Positions 55,799-64,000 of a stretch of DNA of 64,000 bases are shown one piece after another. The position numbers and the translations under genes were made by a program. This stretch comes from Laceyella sacchari (GTDB lineage: Bacteria; Bacillota; Bacilli; Thermoactinomycetales; Thermoactinomycetaceae), in assembly GCF_004343255.1 (NCBI RefSeq), contig NZ_SMDD01000003.1, forward strand, positions 1 through 64,000, given 5' to 3'. Each line of letters opens with the position of its first letter. The first letter of the stretch is position 1. The notes below the pieces were generated by a model. The model searched no databases and was not told the origin of the DNA. It worked only from the letters and a program-made list of their open reading frames with translations.

Positions 55799-56002
55799 CT
55801 ATGATTGTTGTTCTGATGTTACCACCGGCGCACTCGGTTCTTCAACCACTTTGGTCTCTTTTTTGAACAAAGGGGCAACATACTTTTTCATAAAAAAGCC
55901 CGCCAACAGCAAAACAACCACCCCTTTGAGGATGAACAGCAACAAGTCTGCTCCCAAGGGGATCAACAGTTGGTTGACATAATCAGGTTGGCCTATTGGC
56001 AT
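55799..56002 (-). CDS. Small single-pass membrane protein (67 aa)
   Basis: From the ATG at 56002 (MPIGQPDYVNQLL). One strong membrane span (ADLLLFILKGVVVLLLAGFF), then a basic cytoplasmic-type segment (KKYVAPLFKK) and a Ser/Glu tail. The ribosome binding site GGGAG is 11 nt away, so the exact start is uncertain; the frame continues upstream to 56056. Not recognised. Confidence 0.55.
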   Translation of the reverse strand: MPIGQPDYVNQLLIPLGADLLLFILKGVVVLLLAGFFMKKYVAPLFKKETKVVEEPSAPVVTSEQQS

Positions 56003-56160
56003 AATGAAACACACTCCCATTGGTATGTATTTAAAGAACTGACCCCATTCTACCACACTTTATGTGTCGTGTTGTCCATTCCCCGGGAAATGTTTCTCGC
56101 AAGTGGGTTTCCGCTGGCTTATCATAAAAGGAAACGCAGTTCTTGGAGGGACCATTCAAG

Positions 56161-56607
56161 ATGGTGGAACAGAACCTTACGGCATGGATCTTTCAATACA
56201 ATCCCAAGCTTGGTTTTGATTTGATGCAACATCTCAAGCAGCGGGACTTCCTCCCCAGCGAACCCGATACTTGGAGCGTCAATCAGCATCGTCAACGAAT
56301 CAAACAAGGAGATGAAATCTATTTCTGGAAAACGCAACCCAACGCAGGAATTTACGTGATTGGAAGGGTGATGAGCGATCCCTTCACCATTCATGAATAT
56401 AATCGATTCGGCGGAGTGAAGTGTTATGTCCGGTTTGACTATATGCTAAACCAACCCGTTTTGCGCAAGCATTTGTCGCAAGATCCTGAATTCGCCAATC
56501 TGTCCATCCTGCGCAATCCCAAAGGAACCAACTTTCCAGTCAGTACCGCGGAACGGAAAGCATTTTGGGAATGGTTTCAATTTGTGGGCCTTACTCCTTG
56601 CCGATAA
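56161..56607 (+). CDS. EVE-domain protein
   Basis: 148 residues. The fold is recognised from IFQYNPKLGFDLMQHL at the N-terminus, GDEIYFWKTQPNAGIYVIGRV in the middle (about 54-73) and the C-terminal NFPVSTAERKAFW. EVE domains, related to PUA and YTH, bind modified bases in nucleic acids and are often linked to restriction or RNA modification systems. Here it stands alone, without a nuclease or methylase neighbour. I chose the ATG at 56161, with GGAGGG 11 nt upstream. Confidence 0.8.
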   Translation: MVEQNLTAWIFQYNPKLGFDLMQHLKQRDFLPSEPDTWSVNQHRQRIKQGDEIYFWKTQPNAGIYVIGRVMSDPFTIHEYNRFGGVKCYVRFDYMLNQPVLRKHLSQDPEFANLSILRNPKGTNFPVSTAERKAFWEWFQFVGLTPCR

Positions 56608-56907
56608 AAAGCATGTTATCAACCCACGATCATGATGGTAAATGGAGAGGATTCACCAAGCGGGACTTCGCGACATTTTGCAACTTAAAAGCCGTATCCC
56701 GATTGGAATACGGCTATGTACTGCTTATTTATAGTCCTTCAAGAGCAGCATTCCGGAGATGGGCCTGTGATCACAATATAATCATGACCTACGCCTGTTT
56801 TAGCAACATATGTAGTTACTCTATACATATACGTAAAGCTACAAGTGAGCTTTTCTCTCTGAAACTTACAAATTTATCAAACCGCACCAAGCATGACCGC
56901 TGGTGAT
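56608..56907. other. Intergenic region between EVE and FAH genes
   Basis: A hairpin AGCCGTAT/AATACGGCT (about 56691-56716) may end the EVE transcript, though its T-tract is poor. Otherwise AT-rich without supported genes. Confidence 0.4.
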
Positions 56908-57540
56908 TTACTGATCCGTGCCGGCAATTACACACTCCCCGAGCACGTCGTCTCCCCACAGCAACTGCAACCTGTCACCCGCATGCACCTCACCGACACC
57001 AGCCGGCGTGCCAGTATAAATGATATCCCCTGCTCCCAGTCCCAAATGATTTCCGCAAAAATCGACGATCGTCTGCAAATCGAACACCATGTCCTGAATG
57101 TTGCCACGTTGCACCTCAACCCCATTTTTGGCAAGGGCAAAATCCTTGTCAGCACAGGTCTCTACACCCGGGAAGGGGTAAAACTTGGTGACCAGGGCTG
57201 AGTTGGGAAATCCTTTGGCCTGAAGCCACGGATGACCTTTCCGTTTTAAATCTTCTTGTAAATCACGCAACGTAAAATCGATACCGAGCGCAAAAGCGTC
57301 AATCAATTCATCAACTGATAGCCCTTTTTGATACGGTTTGCCGATTCGGATGACCAACTCCGCTTCATAGTGCACCCGCCCTTGACCCACAGGCAGTCTG
57401 ATGGAGCGCCCATCGGCAAACGCTAACGCATGGGTCGGCTTGGAGAAAACCATCAGCGACGAGGGCACTGCATTGCCAAGCTCCGCCGCATGCAGACGGT
57501 AATTGCGGCCCACGCAATAAATGTTGCGAATCGTATCCAT
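56908..57540 (-). CDS. Fumarylacetoacetate hydrolase family protein (acylpyruvase-like)
   Basis: 210 residues, the compact FAH fold of FAHD1/YisK-type enzymes, which cleave or decarboxylate acylpyruvates and oxaloacetate. Metal ligands are visible in HYEAELVIRIG (Glu pair near residue 59) and in DFTLRDLQ (near residue 90). The C-terminal DIIYTGTPAGVGEVHAGD signature is intact. The ATG follows AGGGGGAATAGGAA. Substrate not determined by sequence. Single gene. Confidence 0.87.
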   Translation of the reverse strand: MDTIRNIYCVGRNYRLHAAELGNAVPSSLMVFSKPTHALAFADGRSIRLPVGQGRVHYEAELVIRIGKPYQKGLSVDELIDAFALGIDFTLRDLQEDLKRKGHPWLQAKGFPNSALVTKFYPFPGVETCADKDFALAKNGVEVQRGNIQDMVFDLQTIVDFCGNHLGLGAGDIIYTGTPAGVGEVHAGDRLQLLWGDDVLGECVIAGTDQ

Positions 57541-57628
57541 TTCCTATTCCCCCTCTTTTGTTCCCCGCGTTCTCTTTTAAAGATACCCGAAGCAGGAATC
57601 GGTGTGAACTGCCCCAACTCAGCCAAAC

Positions 57629-57664
57629 ATAAAAAGGAGCCTTTTTTCATCAAAAGGCTCCTTT
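57629..57664 (-). terminator. Terminator after the ABC-F gene
   Basis: AAAGGAGCCTTTT pairs with AAAAGGCTCCTTT followed by TTATG; strong stem on the minus strand. Confidence 0.85.
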
Positions 57665-57673
57665 GTGCTGAAG

Positions 57674-59320
57674 TCATACCTGTGATCGACCGCCCTCCAA
57701 GCGTTTGCCTTTGGCCCAATCATAATCACCATCGTAGCGGTGAAGTTGCTGATTTTCCAACCAATAAATGGTGCCGAACAAGCGATTTAAGAAATAACGG
57801 TCATGGGAAACGGCGAGGATGGTGCCGGGGAATTCCGCCAATGCTTCTTCAAGAACTTCCCGCGAGTCGATGTCCAAGTGATTCGTCGGCTCATCCATAA
57901 CCAACAAATTGATATCCTGATGCATCAACTGTGCCAACCGCAACCGCATCCGCTCCCCACCGCTCAAGTTACCCACTTTGCGGAAGACAGAGTGGCCATA
58001 AAAAAGGAACCGGGCTAACAAATGGCGAGCTTCTCCTTCTGTCACCGCGACTTCCTCTCTGAAGGCGTTGATCACCGTTTGCTCGGGATCGCCTTCATAG
58101 CCCGCTTGGGAAAGATAGCCCACTTTCACGCTGTCACCCAACCGCACCCAGCCATCGTCCGCTTGCTCCCGTCCCAAGATAATGCGCAACAACGTGGATT
58201 TGCCTGTTCCATTTGCGCCGACAATGGCACATCTTTCCCCGAAACGTACCAACATCTTGCACTCCGCGAACAGCAAGCGGTCACCATACAACTTGCCAAG
58301 ATTTTCGGCAACGATCACATCTTTGCCGCTCCGCTTGGCAACATCAAATTGCAAACGCATTTTCCTCCGCTCCAAAACAGGCTTTTTCACCTTCTCCATT
58401 CGCTCCAGCGCTTTTTCCATGCTTTTGGCGCGCCGATGCATGCCTGCATTGGGAGGATTAGCGCGGTTGGCCCATTCTTTCAGACGTTTAATGGTTTCTT
58501 TCATTTTTTTGATTTTCTTCTCCTGCTCTTGATACTGTTTGAATTCAGCCAGCAGGCGTTCTTCCTTCAGTTTGGTAAACCGGGAGTAGTTACCGGGATA
58601 TATTTGAATCTCTCCATCTTCCAAATCCCATGTCTCATTGGTCACCCGATCAAGAAAGTAGCGGTCATGAGAGACGACCAACACGGCGCCTTGATATTTT
58701 TCAAGATAGTTTTCCAACCATTCCACCGACGGCAAATCCAAATGATTGGTCGGCTCATCAAGCAACAAGCAGCCCGGCCGGGACAGTAACAATGTAGCCA
58801 AACCAACTTTTGTCTTTTCTCCACCGCTCAACTTGTGAAATGGCAGATTCCACATCTCTTTGGGCACACCCAATCCAGTAGCTACCTGGATAATTAGCGA
58901 GTCGATCTGGTACCCGCCTTCTTGTTCAAAGCGTTCGCGCAACGCATCCCATTGGCTGAGCAAGCGTTCTAGTTTTTGGGGAGAGTCCGTTTCACCCATT
59001 TGCAACGATAATTCATTCATTTTACGCTCCATGGCAGTCAGTTTGGCAAACGGTTGCCGCAACACGTCCTCCACCGTGGTCTTCTCATCCGTCTCTGGCA
59101 ATTGTGCCAGATAGCCTACTTTCGCTTGCTTGCGGATGAAGACTTCTCCTTCATCTGGCCGCTCAATCCCTGCCAAACATTTCAATAGGGTGGTCTTCCC
59201 GCTCCCGTTGGCACCAACCAAGCCAATGCGAGCGCGTTCATGTATTTCGCCATCTATTTGTTTTAGTACCCATTTGGCACCCAACATTTTTTTCAATTGA
59301 TGACATGCGCATACGATCAT
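57674..59320 (-). CDS. ABC-F family ATPase (ribosome-associated)
   Basis: 548 residues with two ATPase domains and no membrane spans. Domain 1: GANGSGKTT, LSGGEKTKVGLA, LLLDEPTNHLD. Linker of about 80 charged residues. Domain 2: GANGTGKSTLLR, LSGGERMRLRLA, LLVMDEPTNHLD. ABC-F proteins act at the ribosome; some rescue stalled ribosomes and some give resistance to antibiotics that bind the 50S subunit. The ATG at 59320 has AAGGAGT 8 nt upstream. A terminator lies only about 25 nt before the ATG, so the gene can be expressed only by read-through. That favours an inducible, VmlR-like role. Confidence 0.9.
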   Translation of the reverse strand: MIVCACHQLKKMLGAKWVLKQIDGEIHERARIGLVGANGSGKTTLLKCLAGIERPDEGEVFIRKQAKVGYLAQLPETDEKTTVEDVLRQPFAKLTAMERKMNELSLQMGETDSPQKLERLLSQWDALRERFEQEGGYQIDSLIIQVATGLGVPKEMWNLPFHKLSGGEKTKVGLATLLLSRPGCLLLDEPTNHLDLPSVEWLENYLEKYQGAVLVVSHDRYFLDRVTNETWDLEDGEIQIYPGNYSRFTKLKEERLLAEFKQYQEQEKKIKKMKETIKRLKEWANRANPPNAGMHRRAKSMEKALERMEKVKKPVLERRKMRLQFDVAKRSGKDVIVAENLGKLYGDRLLFAECKMLVRFGERCAIVGANGTGKSTLLRIILGREQADDGWVRLGDSVKVGYLSQAGYEGDPEQTVINAFREEVAVTEGEARHLLARFLFYGHSVFRKVGNLSGGERMRLRLAQLMHQDINLLVMDEPTNHLDIDSREVLEEALAEFPGTILAVSHDRYFLNRLFGTIYWLENQQLHRYDGDYDWAKGKRLEGGRSQV

Positions 59321-59344
59321 CGACAAACACTCCTTTTTGGACGC

Positions 59345-59381
59345 AAAAAAGCCATCAGCATACACACCCGCTGATGGCTTT
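59345..59381 (-). terminator. Attenuator-type terminator in the ABC-F leader
   Basis: A perfect 9-bp stem, GCCATCAGC/GCTGATGGC, followed by TTTTTT on the minus strand. The ribosome binding site of the ABC-F gene begins about five nt after the T-run, leaving no room for a promoter between them. Confidence 0.85.
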
Positions 59382-59416
59382 CTCACATCTATGCTGAGAA
59401 TAGTGGGGTTCTGATG

Positions 59417-59542
59417 CTACGCTTGAATTGCTGGTATTTGGCTAAAAAAGGGCACACGTATCCCGTTTTCAGCCAAACCATGGGTAATGGCAGCAATTTC
59501 CACCACCAACCAACCCAGCCAATTCTGCCATGCGTAGCTCAT
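59417..59542 (-). CDS. 41-residue leader ORF upstream of the ABC-F gene
   Basis: ATG at 59542 after a near-perfect AAGGAGGTGAGGGTTC, ending TAG at 59417, about 36 nt before the terminator stem. The product starts MSYAWQNWLGWLVVEI; it has three tryptophans in the first eleven residues and a hydrophobic middle. It may be a regulatory leader peptide whose translation state governs the terminator, or a small peptide in its own right. Its ribosome binding site is stronger than that of the ABC-F gene. Confidence 0.65.
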   Translation of the reverse strand: MSYAWQNWLGWLVVEIAAITHGLAENGIRVPFFSQIPAIQA

Positions 59543-59586
59543 GAACCCTCACCTCCTTGTCGTTGATCAGTATTGTCGCACTTTCC

Positions 59587-59615
59587 ATTTTAATTGAAAT
59601 TTCTTTCATAAGCAA
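59587..59615 (-). promoter_or_regulatory. Promoter of the leader ORF and ABC-F gene
   Basis: On the minus strand: -35 TTGCTT (59610-59615), 17-nt spacer, -10 TAAAAT (59587-59592), about 45 nt before the leader ORF. Confidence 0.6.
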
Positions 59616-59654
59616 GCGGCAAATCGCCCGTGTCCGCCGGAAGCTGCGTGCATC

Positions 59655-60911
59655 CTAAGATGCAACAACTTTCTGCTCCGCCGCTAGCTGTTTGGCCTCA
59701 TCAAATTCTTGTTCGCTTTTGGCCACAACGATGGTGGCGATCCCATTTCCGATCATATTGACAAGCGCACGTGCTTCAGACATGAAACGATCCACGCCCA
59801 GCAACAACGCCAATCCCTCCATCGGTATGACCTGCATCGCCCCCAATGTGGATGCCAACACAATGAAGCCTCCACCGGTCACTGTGGCTGCCCCCTTGGA
59901 CGTCAACATGAGAATGGCGATGACTGTCAATTCTTGCGTTAGACTCAAGTCCACCCCGCTCACCTGCGCCAAAAAGACTACAGCCATGGTCAAATAAATC
60001 GAAGTCCCGTCCAAGTTAAACGAATAGCCGGTGGGAAGGACCAACCCAACCACTGATCTGGAACACCCATACGCTTCCATTTTATGCATCATCCGCGGCA
60101 AGACGGATTCCGATGAAGAAGTGCCCAAAACGATCAATATTTCCTCTTTGATGAATTTCAAATATTTCCATAAACTGAATCCATATATCTTACAAATCAG
60201 ATTAAGGATGACAAACACAAAGAAAATCATGGTCAGATAGACGGCCAACATCAATTTCCCCAACGGGATAAGAGAAGATAAGCCATAATGCCCAATCGTG
60301 TATGAGATTGCTCCAAGCGCCCCCAGCGGCGCCACCCGCATCACCATATTGACGAGTTTGAAAAAAGCTTGACTGATCCGCTCGAACACTTCAATCACCA
60401 GCTGGTTTGCCTGCCCGAGGGACGCCAAAGCGAAGCCGAACAGGACAGCGAAAAAGACGACCTGAAGAATATCCCCTTTTGCGAACGAATCTACCACATT
60501 GGAGGGGACGATATGGATCAAGAAATCCACCATATCCATTTTCTCGCCCTCATGAACATATCCATCCACTTGTTTGTTGTATTGTGTGCTGTTTAGGGGC
60601 ACTCCCTCACCCGGCTCGACCACATTGGCGACCACCAGGCCGATAATCAACGCAAACGTGGTCACGATTTCAAAGTAGAGTAGCGCTTTTCCTCCAACCC
60701 TTCCCACTTTTTTCATGTCGCCCATTTTGGCAATGCCGAGCACAATCGTAAAAAAGATAATCGGCGCAATCACCATCTTAACCATGTTAATAAAGATATC
60801 ACTGAGCGGTTTCAGGTAATTGGCCGTGTTTGGTGCGATTGCGCCAAGGATGATCCCGATGGTGATTGCGCTTAGTACTTGAAAAGTTAAATTTGTAAAT
60901 AATTTCCTCAC
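59655..60911 (-). CDS. Dicarboxylate/glutamate:cation symporter (DAACS family)
   Basis: 418 residues. Imports C4-dicarboxylates or glutamate/aspartate with protons or sodium. Hallmarks: the serine-rich hairpin GTSSSESVLPRM (about 270-281), the GYSFNLDGTSIYLTM motif near residue 300, and AAVTGGGFIVL-like re-entrant segment KGAATVTGGGFIVLA. GltP and DctP are the closest B. subtilis relatives; the sequence alone does not decide between them. The start is GTG behind GGAGGCGGAAGTA. Single gene. Confidence 0.9.
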   Translation of the reverse strand: MRKLFTNLTFQVLSAITIGIILGAIAPNTANYLKPLSDIFINMVKMVIAPIIFFTIVLGIAKMGDMKKVGRVGGKALLYFEIVTTFALIIGLVVANVVEPGEGVPLNSTQYNKQVDGYVHEGEKMDMVDFLIHIVPSNVVDSFAKGDILQVVFFAVLFGFALASLGQANQLVIEVFERISQAFFKLVNMVMRVAPLGALGAISYTIGHYGLSSLIPLGKLMLAVYLTMIFFVFVILNLICKIYGFSLWKYLKFIKEEILIVLGTSSSESVLPRMMHKMEAYGCSRSVVGLVLPTGYSFNLDGTSIYLTMAVVFLAQVSGVDLSLTQELTVIAILMLTSKGAATVTGGGFIVLASTLGAMQVIPMEGLALLLGVDRFMSEARALVNMIGNGIATIVVAKSEQEFDEAKQLAAEQKVVAS

Positions 60912-61092
60912 TACTTCCGCCTCCTGTCCAATCGTGATGCTGGTGTGGGCAATGCTTCAAATTCTGCATGGAACATTCCCTCTTTTCAAAAATATTAGGG
61001 TAGGCCAATCAAATCAAGTGGGTGGATAGAAACAGCGGAAAAATCTTTTCTGTTTACACACACGAATCACTCTCATCGCCACCGATCACATC

Positions 61093-61131
61093 AAAAAAAA
61101 GTGCGGCTACTTCTTTGAGTAACCACACTTC
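61093..61131 (-). terminator. Terminator after the peptide-binding lipoprotein gene
   Basis: AGTGTGG pairs with CCGCACT, followed by eight T on the minus strand. Confidence 0.8.
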
Positions 61132-61139
61132 TGCCCGCT

Positions 61140-62777
61140 TCACTGTTTCCCGTCAACCGAAGCCCATTTAAGGTCATATTCAGCTCCATACGGATGACGA
61201 TGTAAACCTTTCACATATGGCTTTTGCAAAAATGAATTGGTCTCATAATACAAGGGGACAAGCGCCGCCTGTTGGCCCTCACCTGTTCCAACCAATAGTT
61301 TCTCTGCCTGAATCATCAAGGAGGTTTTCTGATTGTGCGATGCTGACGCTTTGGCTTGTTTGATCAACCGATCATAAGCTTCGTTGTTAAATTTCATGTA
61401 ATTCAACCCGGAATTGGCGGTCCATATTTCCAAGAAACCAATGGGATCACTGTAGTCGGCAAACCAGCTGGACATGGTCATATCAAATTCACCTTTCAAC
61501 TCGTGATCCACTTTGCTTTTGCGCGGGAGAGTGTTCAATTTGATCTCCAGCCCTAATTTTGTCTTGAGTTGCTCTTTGATTGATAACGCCACATAACTTC
61601 GTTGGTCGTTGAAACTGAGCATCACAATCGACTTCGGAGGCCGGGTTAACCCCAGTTCCCGCAATCCTTTGTTAAAGTACGTCTGCGCCAAGCTCGGATT
61701 GTGGGCAACGACTTCACCACCAGCCCGTTGGCGGAATGATTGTCCCTCTACTGACAGCGCTGGCGGGATTAGCGCTCCCGCTGGTTTTGATCCGTCTTTC
61801 AACACTTGGTCTACAATCTCATTGCGATCGATAGCCAAGTTGATCGCACGCCGAATATTAGGATTTTTAAAAAACGGTTTGCTTTGGTTCATCAACAGAT
61901 ATTGTGAAGAGGCCAATTCCAAACTGGTGTAATCTGTCGTTTGTTTGAATGCGTAGACAAATTCGGAATCAATTTTGGTGATGTCCGCTTTTCCGGAATT
62001 ATAAAAATTGATGCGCTTTGATGTATCCGCTTGCACCTGCACATCGACTTGTCCCAGCTGAACCGTGTCTTTGTCCCAATACCGCTTGTTTTTCAACAGC
62101 CGTACTTGGGTAGGTGTGACTGAGTCGATGATGAACGGCCCGTTATAAACCATCTTGTCGGGAGATTTGGCGTAATCCTCTCCAAATTTTTCTACAATGT
62201 CTTTTCGTTGCGGAAAGTAGGTGGATTGCGTGGTCAAGCTCAGAAATTCATGCTCTGGTTGCTTTAAGCGTACTTCCAACGTATGGTCATCAATCGCTTT
62301 CACTTTGACTTGATCCGCGGAACCTCTTCCCTTGTTATACTCTTCCGCGCCCATAATCGGATATAGGATATACGCGTATTCCGATTTAATCCGGGGATCG
62401 AGCGCCCGTTTCCATGCATATTCGAAATCATGGGCAGTGACTGGCTCTTCATCACTCCACTCCGCGTCATCGCGTAATTTGAAAGTGTAGGTTTTTTTAT
62501 CGGGACTCACTTCTACTGATTCTGCCATGCCATTGACGAGCCGGTTGTTTGGCCCTAACCGCATCAATCCTTCATTCACATTATACAAAATGTTCCATGA
62601 AACGATGTCTACATACCTGGCACTGTCCAAGTTGGAGATTTGATTGCTCTCCATGATACGCAAAATCTTGTTTTCCGGGACGGCTTCGTTTGATTCCAGC
62701 CACGGTATACTACATGCGGTCAATAACGACAGAGACAAAGAAACAACTGACGCGATGAACAAACTCTTTTTCCTCAT
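61140..62777 (-). CDS. Oligopeptide ABC transporter substrate-binding lipoprotein
   Basis: 545 residues, OppA/DppE type (SBP family 5). The signal peptide MRKKSLFIASVV...SLLTAC gives the lipobox LLTAC with Cys near residue 22. The mature part contains SPDKKTYTFKLRDDAEWSDE and the PVTAHDFEYAWKRALDP segment typical of the family. No permease or ATPase gene is adjacent, so it probably serves a transporter encoded elsewhere. I chose the ATG at 62777, with GGGGGAAATC upstream. Confidence 0.92.
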   Translation of the reverse strand: MRKKSLFIASVVSLSLSLLTACSIPWLESNEAVPENKILRIMESNQISNLDSARYVDIVSWNILYNVNEGLMRLGPNNRLVNGMAESVEVSPDKKTYTFKLRDDAEWSDEEPVTAHDFEYAWKRALDPRIKSEYAYILYPIMGAEEYNKGRGSADQVKVKAIDDHTLEVRLKQPEHEFLSLTTQSTYFPQRKDIVEKFGEDYAKSPDKMVYNGPFIIDSVTPTQVRLLKNKRYWDKDTVQLGQVDVQVQADTSKRINFYNSGKADITKIDSEFVYAFKQTTDYTSLELASSQYLLMNQSKPFFKNPNIRRAINLAIDRNEIVDQVLKDGSKPAGALIPPALSVEGQSFRQRAGGEVVAHNPSLAQTYFNKGLRELGLTRPPKSIVMLSFNDQRSYVALSIKEQLKTKLGLEIKLNTLPRKSKVDHELKGEFDMTMSSWFADYSDPIGFLEIWTANSGLNYMKFNNEAYDRLIKQAKASASHNQKTSLMIQAEKLLVGTGEGQQAALVPLYYETNSFLQKPYVKGLHRHPYGAEYDLKWASVDGKQ

Positions 62778-62972
62778 GATTTCCCCCATTTTTATTAAGA
62801 GTATAATTATGCCGACGATTGAATATATTCGATTTTATTCATTTACACTAATAAAGTAAAGAGTTTGTTGCAAAAAATTGATAAATTTACAACCAAACTT
62901 TGGTCTTTTGTTAAGAATAAAGGAATTGACAAATTAATTAAACAGCAAAAGAGGCACTAACTTCAACATACA

Positions 62973-63007
62973 AAAAAAGGGATTGTCCGTTTATTGGACA
63001 ATCCCTT
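62973..63007 (-). terminator. Terminator after the right-edge permease gene
   Basis: AAGGGATTGTCC pairs with GGACAATCCCTT, followed by TTTTTT on the minus strand. Confidence 0.9.
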
Positions 63008-63024
63008 CCCTTTATCTGTCTTCC

Positions 63025-64000
63025 TCAAGCAGCCTGCCCGCTCTTCACCGCCCGAAAACGGCGAATAAGCCAATAAATCGGCAATCCAACAAGGGTAATC
63101 CCTACAACGGACAAACTGCCCACCACGTCATTCGTCAGCGCACTGACAATCACAAACAACGCGCCGACGATGGCCACAATCGGCACAAACGGATACAAGG
63201 GCACGCGGTAAGGAAGCTCAGCGTTCCCTTTGCGCTTGCGCAGAATAAATACAGCAACAAAAGCCATCAAATAAAACAGGAACGTCGCAAACACAGCAAT
63301 GTCCGACAATTGGTTCGGATCAGCCAACAGCATCATGGCGATGGCCAAGACTACTTGGGACAAAATGGACATTACGGGTGTTTTCCACGTAGAGTGGACT
63401 TGTTTCAAATAACGGGAACCAGGCAATTGGCCCCGTTCTGCCATAGAAAACGGGATGCGGGGGAATGTGAGAATCTTGCCGTTGAGACAGCCAAAAATAG
63501 AAATAATAATACCGATTTGAATCAACTTCCCACCCACGTCTCCAAACAGCAACGTAGCGGCGGTGCTTGCCGCATTTTCCCCAAGCTTCACGATTTCCCC
63601 TGCTGGCAGAATGTGCAACATCGCAAGGTTGACCAACAGATAAACCAGCGTCACCGCTGATATCCCAAAAATAATCGCCCGCGGCAACATCTTGGCGGGA
63701 TTTTTCATTTCACCGGCCACCGACGCGACCATGATCCACCCGTCATAAGCGAACAAGGTAGCAACAACCGCAGCTCCAAAACTGATCTCCATCGAGGAAG
63801 ACCCGGCAACGCCGAAAATGGTGGCTTCCCCTTTCCACAATCCAAATACAATGATCAAAACGATAGGCAACAATTTAGCAATCGTTGACACCAATTGCAC
63901 CTGACCACCGTATTTGGTACCGATCATGTTCACCAACGCCAAAAAGATCACAAACGCAACACCAATCAAGGTCGACCAGGCATGATCCATACCAAACAGG
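63025..64000 (-). CDS. Amino acid permease of the APC superfamily (5' end outside the window)
   Basis: The frame is open to the right edge, so the first part of the gene is missing; about 325 residues are visible. Segments such as FAYDGWIMVASVAGEMKNP and GCLNGKILTFPRIPFSMAER are typical of the LAT/SteT (serine/threonine exchanger) branch. At least eight membrane spans remain. A terminator follows. The exact substrate is not readable. Confidence 0.85.
   Translation of the reverse strand, partial: LFGMDHAWSTLIGVAFVIFLALVNMIGTKYGGQVQLVSTIAKLLPIVLIIVFGLWKGEATIFGVAGSSSMEISFGAAVVATLFAYDGWIMVASVAGEMKNPAKMLPRAIIFGISAVTLVYLLVNLAMLHILPAGEIVKLGENAASTAATLLFGDVGGKLIQIGIIISIFGCLNGKILTFPRIPFSMAERGQLPGSRYLKQVHSTWKTPVMSILSQVVLAIAMMLLADPNQLSDIAVFATFLFYLMAFVAVFILRKRKGNAELPYRVPLYPFVPIVAIVGALFVIVSALTNDVVGSLSVVGITLVGLPIYWLIRRFRAVKSGQAA

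Overview
The window looks like a chromosomal segment of a spore-forming, probably non-motile Bacillales bacterium. My best guess is a member of the Thermoactinomycetaceae such as Laceyella or Thermoactinomyces. The reasons are the Bacillus-like order sucC-sucD-dprA-topA-trmFO-hslV-hslU-codY and rpsB-tsf-pyrH-frr-uppS-cdsA-dxr-rseP-proS, strong GGAGG ribosome binding sites, a moderate GC content, and the absence of the flagellar/chemotaxis block that B. subtilis carries between codY and rpsB. The taxonomic name is inference; no rRNA gene is in the window to confirm it.

Layout. Positions 1-140 hold what looks like the promoter and leader of an rRNA operon reading off the left edge. From 817 to 20210 nearly everything is on the minus strand and is housekeeping: translation (proS, frr, tsf, rpsB), UMP kinase, isoprenoid and phospholipid synthesis (uppS, cdsA, dxr), site-2 protease, CodY, the HslUV protease, tRNA methylation, topoisomerase I, DprA and succinyl-CoA synthetase. 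Positions 20.4-24.4 kb hold a cupredoxin facing a tyrosinase, an unknown protein and an acyl-CoA ligase.

Positions 24.6-30.3 kb are the most unusual part. A run of small proteins is followed by a giant protein built of about one hundred 10-residue repeats with a WIAG-like tail. Three of the small proteins are paralogues with an Arg-rich head and a conserved Asn-rich, beta-like tail, and one is hydrophobic. I suspect a spore-surface or other cell-surface system, but nothing in the sequence proves this.

Positions 30.4-38 kb hold hemZ, an exported beta-propeller protein, several membrane or unknown proteins, and a degraded stretch with a group II intron reverse-transcriptase remnant. Positions 38.2-42.6 kb are a trehalose operon with TreR-type operators; its PTS permease has IIC-IIB order instead of the usual TreP order. 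Positions 42.7-46.2 kb are the haem genes hemE-hemH-hemY, preceded by a perfect Fnr/CRP-type palindrome at the position expected of an activator.

The rest (46.5-64 kb) is mixed accessory content. It includes a creatininase-family protein, amino-acid permeases, a kinase with a spore-coat-like Ser/Arg/His tail, a patatin, a pseudouridine degradation pair, a cell-wall amidase and an EVE protein. It ends with an ABC-F ATPase behind a 41-codon leader ORF and a terminator (probable attenuation), a dicarboxylate/glutamate symporter, a peptide-binding lipoprotein and a permease cut by the right edge.
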